The notes under the pieces are model-generated. The model ran no database searches. It was not told the DNA's origin and worked only from the letters and a program-made list of their open reading frames with translations. A stretch of 64,000 nucleotides of DNA from Pelmatolapia mariae (lineage: Eukaryota; Chordata; Actinopteri; Cichliformes; Cichlidae), in contig NC_086227.1 in NCBI RefSeq assembly GCF_036321145.2, positions 12,188,501 through 12,252,500 of the forward strand, in the 5' to 3' direction. Made by a program: the position numbers and the translations under genes. Shown here in pieces: positions 1 to 12,260 of the stretch; within the stretch, counting starts at the first letter, position 1, and each line of letters starts with the position of its first letter.

Positions 1-1606
1 GCAGATAATGACTTTACTTAGTGGATCATTTATTGGCCATCATAGGATACCACAATCATTTACAAAGTCACAGATTTTAGCACCGTAGCAATCCATGGCC
101 TAGTGTTAACTCGACATAAAGATGATTTTGTATATGCAATAGTCAATGATGCTCTTTGTAATGGAATAAAGAGCATTCAGTGAGCATTCAGTGTCAGTAG
201 ATCGCATGCAGATACAAATTTTACACTAGCATACAATTAGTATCTGTATGGAAACAGTACAACTGATGATTAATTGGTTCACTCTTTTTAGATCTGCTTT
301 GACAAGGTGAACTGAATCTTGCTCAAGATAAAAAAAACATCTCTAACGTTCATATATATAATTATTTTTTTGCTATTATCGTCAATATTTCTATTAACCT
401 TGCATACCATTAAGCGCAAAGCTATTGCAAGAAGAGTAAGGCCCAGCAGTCAAGGGAATCTTTTCTCACAGCTCCCACATCCATGGACAGAGGTGCTAAT
501 CCCTTCTTCCATAACTACTTTTAAAGCTGAATACATCTTGCACCTATGGTACCATAGTATTATAACATGTTGTCAATACACTCATATTCTGAAGTTAAGA
601 AATTACAACTGTGCGATTGTGATACTGTTCAAGACACAATTTTATTAGTGTCTACATTAGCTTGTTCAAACTAACACATCACAGCCACATCACTGTGATA
701 GCAGTGCACATGTTACTGAAACTTGAGGAATATCTGTGCTATTCACACTAACTGCCAAATATCTGGTGTGTTACTCTGACTTGTTACTGAGACATACAGA
801 GTCAGGCAGATTCTGAGGAGTCTATACATATACAAGGACTAATCAGCTTGGACAAAAATACAACTATGTTAAACGTGTTTGTGATTTCTCTTATTATGCA
901 TTATGCAAGCATGCTGAGTAGATGAAACCTATTGCCTTCAAATAACCTGCCCGTGTCCTCTCATCAGACATATGTTCCACTGTTATACTGTTTTCAGTTG
1001 AAGCTAAATGAATATGCAAAAAAGGGGCTTTCAGTTAAATCAAGAGCACAGAACTGTCAAGTGTAGAAGATTGTTGCCAGAGGGGCCTTGCCAAAATCAC
1101 AATTAAGCTGTCACAGCTACCGTCAAGAACACCCTCTTCAAGTTTTTCTCTCATTAATTGGGATTTGGGGAGTACCTGGGTCTCCTTGGTAGCGAGGTTC
1201 AAGTGGTTGTTAGTGAATGACAGAGCAACCACTTGAGCCTTTCCATCCTCTAGGCCTGAGAAGATGAGATTGTTACAAAACGTGATCAACAGCCTCTCAG
1301 GGGTCACAATGCGGGGCTTTAGCACCTCCAAGAGTATGTACGTTACTCCGTGCTCTTTGTAGCATCACCCACAAATATGTTTTAGAAACTGAAGTGCCTC
1401 TCCAACAACAGACATTTCTGTCATTCAAAGAGCCACACACACACAAACAGAGCACTGCATTATCCAGGGTCAGCCTGTTTTTAAGTGGCTTTAGCAGTTG
1501 ACATTTTTACAATGTGCAGAAGATGTGCGCCTGAGATTTGCAGGTGAGTACTGTGGATGTACACAGTACACTTCATGAATACTAAGTGTAACATAAGAAT
1601 TGCAAA
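1..1606. other. Non-coding, AT-rich, no recognised gene
   Basis: I see no gene or named repeat here. Open frames reach about 109 codons but begin at non-ATG codons, have no recognisable motif and read like chance frames in AT-rich DNA. A short CA-rich run lies near 1435-1445. Confidence 0.5.
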
Positions 1607-1750
1607 ATGGGAATTCCACAAGGTTCAATGTTGGGACCACTACTTTTTTGTCTATATATTAGTGAGACACCCGATAGCTGTAAAGAAGCAGTGTGCCAAA
1701 TATATGCTGATGATGCAGTGAGGTATGTGCCAACAAAGAGTTCACAATAG
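1607..1750 (+). pseudogene. LINE reverse transcriptase fragment (motifs B and C)
   Basis: A 47-residue open stretch beginning ATG at 1607 and ending TAG at 1748-1750 carries two adjacent reverse transcriptase signatures. GIPQGSMLGPLLFCLYIS is the motif B loop with the following helix, and IYADDAV is the catalytic YADD motif C, about 18 residues later. This arrangement is typical of CR1/Jockey/Rex1-like non-LTR retrotransposons. Nothing upstream or downstream continues the protein clearly, so this is an isolated relic. The two catalytic aspartates of YADD survive, although the enzyme cannot be functional. The exact clade cannot be fixed from 47 residues. Confidence 0.72.
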
Positions 1751-2896
1751 CCTGAACAGTTGGTTAAGAGTCCCACATTCATTGCATTGGTTGCATTATT
1801 TAAATGCACTCAGGAGGTATAATTACGACCATGTTCACAATAGTAGTTTAGTATAGGATGCTAATAATTGCTCTAAATTGAATTTATCATTTTTTGTATG
1901 TTTCAGTTTTGACTGAGACCATGAAGGTCAGTCCTACAGTCACATTTCGAGTTTGGCTAAAGAGGGTCAAACAGATCCACATAAACCTCATTTATATTCA
2001 TACAGTGACACATACCAAAGGCCTCAGTTGAAGACTGAATAAAGAGACAGCAGCAAGAGAAGGAAGATTTGGCCCTACTGCCAAGCTCTTAGCTAAGACA
2101 GCAGTTACAATAGCTGGGGGGAGGGGGGGGGGGATGAGAGGTTACAACTATTCAATCTCTATTAAACCGCATCATCTGCCTTAAAGTCATTTAGATGTGC
2201 TCCCAGCGATAGCGGTTAATGAGATTAAAGAACTGCGATCAAGCTGTGAGTAGCCAGCTGAAGTAGGCGGATAGAGCTGAAGACACGCTCTGACTGAAAA
2301 CAGAATTAGTGTTGGGTGATGCTTTTGTGTCAGTGATTTCGGTGTATGTGAAAACACACATGTCAGAATTAGTCATATACTAAAATGAATAGAGCATTCA
2401 TTGGCTTCCTTATATCAGGTTGCGTGGTTAAAAAAAGCTGAAGATGACTGTGTTTTTCTTTTAAATGGTTTAGATTTATATGCTTGGAGGTAAGACGACA
2501 CAGTCAAAATGACACAGTCCTCTCAAGAAAAACAACATTATTAATCATTAAAGCTCCTCGTTTTGTTTACTAACCTACACACTTTCTTTAAAACGCTATT
2601 TTAGTTTTTTTAATCTTAACCTCAGTGAAATACACAAAATCTTTAAATAGAAAAAGATTCAGCCACTCATTTCAGTTTTATTATGAAAAACAACTTCCAA
2701 CATGAAAGCATCTTCCAGAAGGTTAAGCCCTTACAATAGCTAATAAACTAGACGATTAATTGAAATGGTAGTGGAGCAGCAACAATTGTGTTTCTTTTCT
2801 TTGTTTTATATGAAAATAAACTGAATGTCTTCAGGGTATTGAATAGTTGTTAAGAATATACCACTGATTGAGAATATATCATCATTCATTCATATA
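1751..2896. other. Non-coding spacer with a G-rich run
   Basis: No gene recognised. A G-rich run (six then eleven G, broken by one A) lies at about 2115-2133. The stretch around 2160-2290 has mixed composition that could be conserved non-coding DNA, but this cannot be judged from one sequence. Confidence 0.4.
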
Positions 2897-3181
2897 CAGG
2901 GTGGGCCATTTATATGGATACACCGTAATAACATGGGAATGGTTGGTGATATTAAAGTCCTGTTTGTGGCACATTAGTATATGTGAGGGGGCAAACTCCT
3001 CAAGATGGGTGGTGACCATGGTGGCCATTTAGAAGTCGGCCATCTTGGATACAACTTTTGTTTTTTCAATAGGAAGAGGGCCATGTGACACATCAAACTT
3101 ATTGGTAATGTCACAAGAAAAACAATGGTGTGCTTGGTTTCAACGTAACTTTATTCTTTCATGAGTTATTTACAAGTTTCT
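2897..3181 (+). repeat. Left terminal inverted repeat of the mariner-like element
   Basis: This arm pairs with 4236-4520. It contains CCAAGATGGCC in reverse sense near 3039-3049, which resembles a YY1 binding site. The transposase stop codon lies just inside its inner edge. Confidence 0.93.
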
Positions 3182-3187
3182 GACCAC

Positions 3188-4215
3188 TTATAAAATGTGT
3201 TCAATGTGCTGCCCATTGTGTTGGATTGTCAATGCAACCCTCTTCTCCCACTCTTCACACACTGATAGCAACGCCGCAGGAGAAATGCCAGCACAGGCAT
3301 CCAGTATCCGTAGTTTCAGGTGCTGCACATCTCGTATCTTCACACCATAGACAATTGCCTTCAGATGACCCCAAAGATAAAAGTCTAAGGGGGTCAGATC
3401 GGGAGACCTTGGGGGCCATCCACTTTCCAGGAAACTGTTCATCTAGGAATGCTCGGACCTGGCACCCATAATGTGGTGGTGCACCATCTTGCTGGAAAAA
3501 CTCAGGGAACGTGCCAGCTTCAGTGCATAAAGAGGGAAACACGTCATCATGTAGCAATTTCAAATATCCAGTGGCCTGGAGGTTTCCATTGATGAAGAAT
3601 GGACCCACTATCGTTGTACCCCATATACTGCACCAAACCATCACTTTTGTTGTTCCAACAGTCTTGGAGGGATCCATCCAATGTGGGTTAGTGTCAGACC
3701 AATAGCGGTGGTTTTGTTTGTTAACTTCACCATTCACATAAAAGTTTGCCTCATCACTGAACAAAATCTTCTGCGTGAACTGAGGGTCCTGTTCCAATTT
3801 TTGTTTTGCCCATTCTGCAAATTCTGTGCGCCGATCTGGGTCATCCTCGTTGAGATGCTGCACTAGCTGGAGTTTGTAAGGGTGCCATTTGTGAGTAGCT
3901 AATATCCGCCGAAGGGATGTTCGACTAATGTCACTCTCCAGTGACATGCGACGAGTGCTACGCTGTGCTTGCTGAATGAAGCTAGGACAGCCACTGATGT
4001 TTCTTCATTAGTGACAGTTTTCTTTCGGTGTTTGGCAAATCCAACACCGAACCAGTTTCACGAAACTTAGCAAGCAGTTTGCTAACTGTAGCATGGGAGA
4101 TGGGTGGTCTCGTAGGGTGTCTTGCATTGAAATCTGCTGCAATGACCCGGTTACTGCGTTCACCAGATATCAACACGATTTCGATCCGCTCCTCACGTGT
4201 TAAGCTCTTCGACAT
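3188..4215 (-). pseudogene. Broken mariner-family transposase
   Basis: The likely start is the ATG at 4213-4215 (MSKSLTREERIEIV), not upstream codons that lie in the inverted repeat. The N-terminal part has a helix-turn-helix-like segment ending in ISHATVSKLLAKFRETGSV. Frame is lost near 4030 and again near 3985. The frame then resumes as SRTSLRRILATHKWHPYK and runs into the DDE/D catalytic domain: LFSDEANF holds the first catalytic Asp and QQDGAPPHY the second. A further frame change near 3410-3420 precedes SPDLTPLDFYLWG, which holds the third Asp. At least three frame breaks make the protein non-functional. The motifs fit the IS630-Tc1-mariner superfamily, and a DD41D-type subgroup is my best guess from spacing. 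Confidence 0.88.
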
Positions 4216-4235
4216 GTCAATGGCTGTGAACACAG

Positions 4236-4520
4236 AGAAACTTGTAAATAACTCATGAAAGAATAAAGTTACGTTGAAACCAAGCACACCATTGTTTTTC
4301 TTGTGACATTACCAACAAGTTTGATGTGTCACATGGCCCTCTTCCTTTTGAAAAAACAAAAGTTGTATCCAAGATGGCCGACTTCTAAATGGCCACCATG
4401 GTCACCACCCATCTTGAGGAGTTTGCCCCCTCACATATACTAATGTGCCACAAGCAGGACTTTAATATCACCAACCATTCCCATGTTATTACGGTGTATC
4501 CATATAAATGGCCCACCCTG
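4236..4520 (-). repeat. Right terminal inverted repeat of the mariner-like element
   Basis: The inverse of 2897-3181 with three visible differences (one T/C, one T/A, one A/G). The transposase promoter would have to lie in or beside this arm, because the ATG follows its inner edge by about 20 bases. Confidence 0.93.
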
Positions 4521-4861
4521 TATATTAATTATTTAATAAATGCAAAAGGTAATGGGAAAATGAATTGACAATGAAAATGACTGTAGATGCCACCCCCGTC
4601 ATTTATGCAAACAAAGCGATCCTCAATATTTGAATGCAGATGTTTCAAAATGATACAATGACGCAGCTAAAGATACATTTGTGGCACCATATGTTTCTCA
4701 TGAAACCATTAGCAAAATAGAAAGCGCAAGCATTTTGAAGCCATTAATGTGATCTGATTTAGTCAGGCAAGTAGAGAGTTTTCAAAATGTCTAATCAGTG
4801 TCTACATAATAGGGGGAATATTAACATTCATCAAAAAACAGCAAATTTAAAATTGATTCAA

Positions 4862-5904
4862 TACACACTCATGAGCACTTTATTGGGTACACCTGCTCTG
4901 CTGCTCTTTCATGCAACTATCTAATCAGCCCATCACATGGCAGCAACTCAATGCAATGAAGTTTAAAGTGAGACTCAGAATGGGGAGGAAAGGTGATTTA
5001 ACTGACTTTGAACGTAGCATTGTTGTTGTTGTTGCCAGATAAGCTGGTCCGAGTATTTCAGAACATGCTGTTCTGCTGGGATTTTCCTACATAATAATCT
5101 CAAAGTGTACAGAGAATGGTCTGAATAAGCTAAAATATCCAATATCCAGTTCTCTTGGTGAAAATCCCTCCCTTGATGTCAGATGTCATAGGAGAATGGC
5201 CAGAGTGCTTCGGGCTGATAGAAAACCAGGAGTAACTCAAATAAGCGCTTGTTACAACCAAGGTATGCAGAAGAGGATCTCTGCACAGCTCATCAAACCT
5301 AGAAGCAGCAGAAGACCACACCAGGTGCCACTTCTATCAGCTAGGAACAGGAAATTGATGCTACAGTTCCCCAAAAGTGGACAACAGAAGACTGGAAAAA
5401 TGTTGCATGATCTGATGAATCTTGGTTTGTGAAATTTGGACGGTAGGATCAGAATTTAATCTGAACTGACAGTAGTGGTGTAATGGTATAGGGGTATTTT
5501 TCTTCATGGCGCATTCTCAGCCCCTTAGTAGCAATTGAGAATTGTTTGCTGACTGTGTCCATCCCTTTATGATCATGGGATGATCTGCCATGTGACACAG
5601 ACACAGACTTTATTCAATGCCACACTGGGGAAATTTACTTGTTTGAGCGGCACAAAACTCAACAAAACTTAAATCATCTCAAACTGGTTTCTTGTTGGTT
5701 TCCACAGTCTCAATCCAATAGATTTGAGATCTGGGATGTCACAACTGTGCGATGCTATGATGTCATTATAGGCCAAAATCACTGAGCAATGTTTCCAGCA
5801 GCTTCTTTAATCTACGCCACAAAGAATTAAAGCAGCTTTGAAGGAAAAACCGGGTCCATCGCAGTATTAGCAAGGTGTACTTAATAAAGTGTCTGGTGGG
5901 TGTA
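4862..5904 (+). mobile_element. Degenerate Tc1-like DNA transposon
   Basis: The ends are imperfect inverted repeats: the left contains CACTTTATTGGGTACACC, and the right reads as CACTTTATTAAGTACACC on the opposite strand. TA dinucleotides bound both (4862-4863 and 5903-5904). The interior matches the layout of a Tc1-like family widespread in fish and frogs. It has a decayed N-terminal helix-turn-helix region near 4980-5130 and a readable stretch at 5196-5432. Scraps of the catalytic domain follow, with TCTCAATCCAATAGA near 5708 corresponding to the usual SPxLNPIE segment. Many indels and an internal deletion make it a dead relic, clearly older than the neighbouring mariner-like element. Confidence 0.87.
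5196..5435 (+). pseudogene. Tc1-like transposase remnant, N-terminal half
   Basis: An open stretch reading MARVLRADRKPGVTQISACYNQGM and later SSRRPHQVPLLSARNRKLML corresponds to the second helix-turn-helix and linker region of a Tc1-like transposase. It ends at a stop just after the segment that would hold the first catalytic Asp (conserved WSDES), which reads HDLMNLGL here, so the Asp is not in this frame. It is not functional. Confidence 0.8.
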
Positions 5905-8900
5905 TATCTCACATGAACACGGGCATGCTGCTGGACAGAAAAAACCTTTAAAACACACTAAGAAATGGAGAAGGAGCGAGTGTGAACATGCTGCAGGGAT
6001 TCCAGATGTTTAATATGCTGAGCTGTTGTCAAGGTTGGTGGGGGGAACATTTCTTGTGACAACAGTAGCAGTAAACCCACACGTCGATCCATCCCACATC
6101 TGCCTATAGAGCAAAAAAAAGAAGAAAAAGAAAAAGCCAGGTGTCTCTGGAGGCACCCCTGTGATACATTTCTAAGTGTCAACTCTAGAACCTTGCTAGA
6201 AAAAAAGTCATCTCCCTTTGACTACTCCACTATTCCTCTACTTGTTTTTGCCACACAGAGATACAACCAAAGCCCCTCCAGGCACAAGACTTCACACAAG
6301 CCCCTCAGTGCTTGGCAACTGACACAGAGCTTCTAGTTAAAAATACCCTCGCTTCTTTAGCAGCATGTAGTGTAAGAACAGCATCTTGTTCCAGCTGCCG
6401 CATTGACAAATACAAGTGGAAGGAGACAGCTGATGGGAGGAGAGAATGAGTAAATACATTAAAGCTCAAAGAGTGGCAAATTTAATCAGGAGCAAATGGA
6501 AATCTGTCTGGTGAGGAAGATGAAGAGGAAGAAGCTGCTTTCCTCACGTCTCTGCTCGCACCCACATGAATGAAGGGCAGCCGGCGCTCTTCTCCTTGGA
6601 TCAATTCACGATGCATTCCGATTCCTGATTGATAAAATGTTGATTGCAGTGCTTCATTGTTTCCAATTAAACCTCATTACACATTCAGCACTCCAGTTTA
6701 ATTATCTGACATCAGTATTATAACACCTCGCTTTGCCGAGTGCCAGGGCTGTAAACATCAATGTGATCTGGGCTTGACACACTCTGAAAGTGATTAAGCA
6801 AATCAACATAAATTAATGAAACTAATAAATCACGGCGTGCGATTGCAATTTTCCTGCTTGTCTACACTGATGAAGATCTCAAATACGTTTTCCCCACAGT
6901 GCTTGAATTATGCGCCTGCGCCGCTAGATTTCTGTTAAACAACTTCACCGCGACGCTTTCACACACCAAACAAACAAAAGCAATTATGATGAAAGGAAGG
7001 CTGGAAAGACCACTTAAATATAGTCCTCTGGCTGATGGGAATAATTTATGGCGTATTAAGATTTCATGCTGAGTTCCTCTCATTCTCTTTTATTTCTCTT
7101 GCACTTCTGGATGATACTAGCATTAAAAAAAGGGGGGAAAAAGAGCCTTTTCACGCGTGGTTCCAGGATTGACCATCTGTGCTCCACATTTTGAGCAAAG
7201 GTTGAAAAAGCCAAGGGTATCAAGGAGATTTTGCTTGCGCGCCGTAAGCAGCTAAACACATGAAAGGATTGGATGAAGAAGTGCAGGCGCAATCTGGATG
7301 CTATTCAGAAGATATTCGATTAAAAGCAGCAGCTCACAAGGCGAACAAGCCAAGTCTCCCCACTGTCTCCGTTAACTGCAGTTCTGCTCTTCTGAACGAC
7401 ACTGACAGGCTGGGTTTGAATATAATTGGACAACGAACTGATTACATTTACAGCTGAGTGACAACACACCAGGAGAGGAAATGAAGTCATGAAAGTTTAG
7501 CCCGTGCAATTTTGTAAATCATTACTCTGAAACACAAGTAAGATCACATTTTCTGGCACAGCGCTGAGCAGGCCGAGCCAAACACCACGTTTGGGAAACA
7601 TAAACCTCAATCTCCGATACAAGGAATTCATATTAGTGAGCGTGGCTGGATTTCGTCAAATGATTGTGGAGTTTGTGGACAATTTATGAGAGTGAATGTC
7701 CCAAGCGGTGATGAAAAAACCCCCAATCCCAGCATGGCAGAAATTCTTCAGCATCGGGATACTGGGAGCTTAAACGGCGCAAGTTGCTAACTTCCCTTCA
7801 GAAGTCCTCACCGATACTTTAATTTGGTTTCCTCTGAGAACTACGGTGCTTAGCCCTGTTGCCAAGGCTGAGCGAGCAGGGTCCCCGTTGAGATCTGCAC
7901 AGGTGTCACCATAGTTTCACAGCTGTCTGGAGGCTTTGACACAAAAACACAATGCACAAAGGAGGAAAACAATATCAGCCAGATAGTTCACCCAACAGTG
8001 AACAGATCAGGAAATAGCACAGGCTTAGGGAATACCTCCTCCTGTACGACCCCGTGACTGATCTGAACAGACAGACCACCTCTGAGAATCAGCAGAGCTC
8101 AGTGCATACAGCCATGCTAAGGATCAATGTCACCGTGCTAGCATGCTGGTGTTTAGCAAGTGTTACACTTAGTGTGATTGCAATACGAGTCATATGATAA
8201 AAGGTCAGGGAAGTTATTACAACCCATCACTCGAATGGAGCGATGTTGCCAAGATAATTCACAAGTAAGTAAGCAAATTTTACAGATTTAAAACCAAATT
8301 TAAAACCAAAGTGATTTAATTTCAATATCTTTCTGTTAAGTGTCCATCTGTCCTCGCTCAACAACAGTTCATCTGGCCCACTTTAAATCTTGCCTTTGGG
8401 CTCCTGTGAATGTCAAAATTTCATAGCAATCATATAATTATACAGATGTCCCAGTGGATCCCATATTAGCCCTGCTAGCAATGCACCCAAAGCTCATTAA
8501 AACATAAAGACAAACAGTTTCAAAAACTACATTGTATCTTTTCCTCAAAGTTTACAGGCTGTAATGAAGACTCTAACAAGCACTTCAGAGTACTTGAATA
8601 ACAACTACGGCACGCTGGCAGTCCAATTTTACATTTATTTATCTCCCTTAAAAAGAAAATGATCTATAACTCTTGAATAGTCGAGAATGATACTCTGAGA
8701 CTAATACCATACTAATCCAAAAGACAAACCATTCAGTCTTTGTAAACAGCTGAAGCTTATCGCTACATGTAGCAGCAAAACGGCATCAGTTGGAGAATTA
8801 TAAACTATGCTGGGTATTCAGCACAAAGCCAGCCTGCACACTGTGCGTTTTTCAACAAAGTTAATTGTTAATTAATTCTTTAAGAGAAAACTAATTGGAT

Positions 8901-11769
8901 ATTCTTCTGGCATGCTGGCATATGTCTGCTGTTAAATCCCAAGGTAAGTTGCTGATATTTATTTTAATAAGATTTCTCATGCTATGTCATTTCACCATCT
9001 CCCAGATTCAACCTCGTCTCAATCAATACAAAACAATTTATGTGAGGAACAGGTATCATGGCTGGAATCAACTTTCCCGACATTATCAAAGGTTATTAGT
9101 AGGTCAAATAGATAAGACCTCAGAAATTTGTCCAGACAGTCAACATATCATCCCATTTCATAAGGGCGTACAGTGAAGAAAAACTTGATTTTCAAGCAAA
9201 TAGGTAAGCAAACCAGCCTCTAACATGACAAGTTCGAGCCAGGCCGAGCTGACGGAGCCCAGGATCTGGCAGCCTCATTCTTCTGACAGCAACCCCGCTG
9301 GGGTTATCCAAAAGCTGCCGTCTTCAGACAAGTGTTTCCCCCCTCTAGCTTGAGTCGCTTTGCTTCACAGGGTCAACTTTGTTGTACACTTTCGGCAAAA
9401 CCGATTTCAAAACATTCATCGCTATGGACAAAATGTAATCTACTAAACTGCGTGCAGGTATGTTTGACAGCATTACAGACAAAGCAATGCAGAAAAATCC
9501 ACATCACGTTTTATAGATTATCCTGAAGCTAACTTTGCAGTCAGCAGAAATAATTTGGTGTGAAGGGTTTCTTGAGATTGCAAATGACATCTAACATGAA
9601 GCTTTTGTTGGCGGTCTCTTCAGCAAAAAGCTTTGTGTCTGCAGAGAAAAAAAAAGGGGGGGGGGGGAGCTGTCATCACTTCGATGCACAAGTTCATCTT
9701 TTCTCACCGCTGAAACCCGTGGAAATTGAAGCTGCACGCCACTTGCCTCTGAGGAAATCCAATCAGCGGAGGCTTCCAATTAAGCCAATATCCACGGATG
9801 AGATGGAGGCTGACTCGTTTTTGTTTTGTTTTGCCTTGATGGCCACGCGCCGCCCTCCTCTCTCTCTGCGCAGAGGAGTGTTTGTGTGTCACAGCACTTT
9901 CCCGATGAGTCCGATGTGATCTGTCGTCCGTCTCCGTCATTCACTCCATCTCTCCCCCCTCTCTCTCTCTCCCTCTGGACTCCTTCCATCACTTGTCCGA
10001 GTGAGAGAGTGCCGTGACAGTGATGTGATGGGGCTACGCAGACTGTCAAGATGGATTGCTACCTTGGGAGACTTGCGCGCACACATGCACACACAATGGA
10101 TGTGTGACACACAAACACACAGGCAGAATCATACGTGCGTGCATTCACCCATATTCACAACACACAATCGCAAACATGCATGACTGTACAATCGCGGATT
10201 CTGCCACACACATGCACGGTCCAGTGAACTCCTGGGCCTGTCAGCCGAAGGTCGCTCAATCTGACACAGTGTTCCAGCTGGAAACAGGCCAAGGGAGGCA
10301 TCATGCTTTCACTGCCTCCACGCTGACTTGAAACACACACACGCACCTGAGCTATTTCCTACCTTTCACACACACTTATTTAAGCACGTTAGTGTAATCA
10401 CATGGTCTCTATTCCTGTCGTCACCAATTAAAGTGGTCAGATTTTCACATGTGAACATGAGCTGAGCGTGCTTTAAATGTCTTACTTGTGTGCAAATATG
10501 AAAGTGCCTATGATGTGAGGTATGATGGTCACGTGACCCTTTAATCTGATAGTTCATGTCTGCAGCAGGCCTCTGTAAAACTGTCAAATTGCTCTGCTTT
10601 ATACAAACAAACCTCTGTGCCCTTTAAACCACAGACACACACACACGATCACAGAGCAGTCAAGGATGATCAGTGTGAATCCCTGCCAAACACAGCTTCC
10701 TCTCTTCTGTGATGTACACACACACACTCGCACAAAAACACACCAAACGCACAAACGCAGAGGCCTAACCCCGGAGGACAACATGTCAGGCAAAGATCTG
10801 AGAACACATTTTCGACTTGGCTGAGCAATCGAGCGGTCCGGGGGTCCACTCGGGTGCTGGTCTCTGCCCACCCTCCGTCTGCCCCTCCTTCTGCACCGCC
10901 GATCAACAGCGAGTAGCTGATGAGGTCAGTCAGACAGAGATGAATCTATACTCTGCTGGCACAGCCGTCTGTAAGACTCAATCCCTGTGTTTTATTCTTT
11001 ATCTGTGGACCGCCACTGCTGCTTTTTGTACCACCAACTCATTCAGAGGTTGCGACTTTGGCAGCTTTTTGTTCACTTGAGGGATCCTTAAGAGATGCTA
11101 AAGCTAAGCTGCAGCTCTGCATATGAGACAGCAGAAAGGAAGCAGTAAAGGAAGAGTTATTCAGAAAAGCTATGACTATGGAGTACTTAAAGCTGCGACT
11201 TCTGATTCAAATTTGATCAAATGTGTCGTCCCATTAACAAACTTATACTAACACAAAAATACCATGTTATCATTATTAGTGGCACTCCTTCTGTCTCTGT
11301 CCCAAAGACTGGATGGCATCCCGTATAAGAACAATCAGTACTACAGTAAGTTAGTGATCTAATCAAATCCAGTGTCTGAATAGTTTCGAGAGCTCTCTTT
11401 ATTGACTGAATGCCTGTCTGAGGTCGGTTTTTATCGTTCCTCCTCCTTGCCTTCCTTGCTTCCTCGGACTCTTTTTCTTTTCCTGCTTCCCACAATTATT
11501 TCCATTGTTTCATCCACAATCCCAGCTACCAGTAGCTACCAGGGAAAACAAAAGCGCTGTCATCTTCCTGTCTTGGTTGCACAACCAGCCTTCTTTTTCA
11601 GGGAGATTTGGTACTCAGTGGCAGACAGAGTGGCACAGTGAAAGCAAGGCTTATCGGGAGCCAATCTAAATGCAGATGTGTCATTATCCTGTAGCCAGTG
11701 GGACAGCAACTTTACACCATAAATAGTTAAAGATGAAAACTTGACTGTTGCCTGTGCAAAAATGGCTGA
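5905..11769. other. Long non-coding stretch
   Basis: No host gene or RNA gene recognised in nearly 6 kb. Open frames are at most about 120 codons, overlap on both strands and lack motifs. Part of it (about 6590-6860) has homeodomain-like TAATTA sites and few simple repeats, and could be regulatory. An A9/G12 run lies at 9647-9667, a CT-rich block at about 9945-9985, and CA-rich stretches at about 10080-10230 and 10630-10745. Confidence 0.5.
9647..9667. repeat. Poly-A / poly-G junction tract
   Basis: Nine A followed by twelve G. Simple sequence, one of several A-run/G-run junctions in the window. Confidence 0.9.
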
Positions 11770-12260
11770 TTATTCTGTACTAAGTGGACTAAATGAAAAC
11801 CCAGGAGGCATCCTTGTCAGATCTCTAAACCACCTCAACTGGCAAGTACCATCCATCTATCTTCTTGCGCTTTTCTTGGCCCAAGTCATGGGGCAGGAGT
11901 CTAAGCAGAGAAACTCCGACCTCTCCCCAAACACCTTCTCCAGCTTGCCTGGGGGAACACCAAGAGACATATAATCTCTTGGGTGGTTCTGGTATACCCC
12001 AGGGCCTCTTCCCAGTAGGACACCCCCAGAACACCTCACCCAGTAGGGCATCCAGAAGACATCCCTGAACCACCTCAACTGGCTCCTCTCAATGTGGAGG
12101 AGAAGCAGCTGTACTCTGAGCCCCTCTCAAATGACTGCACTCTTCACCCTAAGAGAGAGGCCAACCACCCTTTTGGAGAAAGCTTATTCCCACCGCTTCT
12201 ACCAGTATTCTCATTCTTTCAGTCACTACCCAAACTTCCACCGCCGACCAACCTACAGTA
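11770..12260 (-). pseudogene. LINE C-terminal relic (RTE/R4-type)
   Basis: Read on the minus strand, this stretch contains RWFRDVFWMPYWV and later SLGVPPGKLEKVFGERSEF. These resemble the C-terminal tail of many fish non-LTR retrotransposons, where a RWFGHV-like segment is followed by LGIPPEELEEVAGEREVW-like residues. The plus strand shows the same family as AACCACCTCAACTGGCTCCT near 12069. A partial second copy of the AACCACCTCAACTGGC word occurs near 11829, which suggests an internal duplication or a local repeat. Stops and frameshifts make it a fossil. Clade assignment is uncertain: RTE-like or R4/Rex6-like are both possible. Confidence 0.65.

Larger units (their letters stand above)
2897..4520 (-). 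mobile_element. Mariner-like DNA transposon with 285-bp inverted ends
   Basis: A complete IS630-Tc1-mariner type element of 1624 bp. Its ends, starting CAGGGTGGGCCATTT, are inverted copies of each other: 2897-3181 on the left and 4236-4520 on the right. Reading the two arms against each other by eye I count three mismatches in 285 positions, about 99% identity. TA dinucleotides flank both ends (2895-2896 and 4521-4522), as expected for the TA target duplication of this superfamily. One transposase gene lies inside on the minus strand and is broken by frameshifts. The near-identical arms suggest recent insertion or gene conversion. As the enzyme is broken, the copy would have to be moved by a protein supplied elsewhere. 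Confidence 0.93.

Noticed and set aside
9800..10020. Gene promoter or 5' exon in a CpG-containing CT-rich stretch
   Set aside because: CpG content is only modest, there is no TATA box, start codon context or splice donor, and no gene follows.
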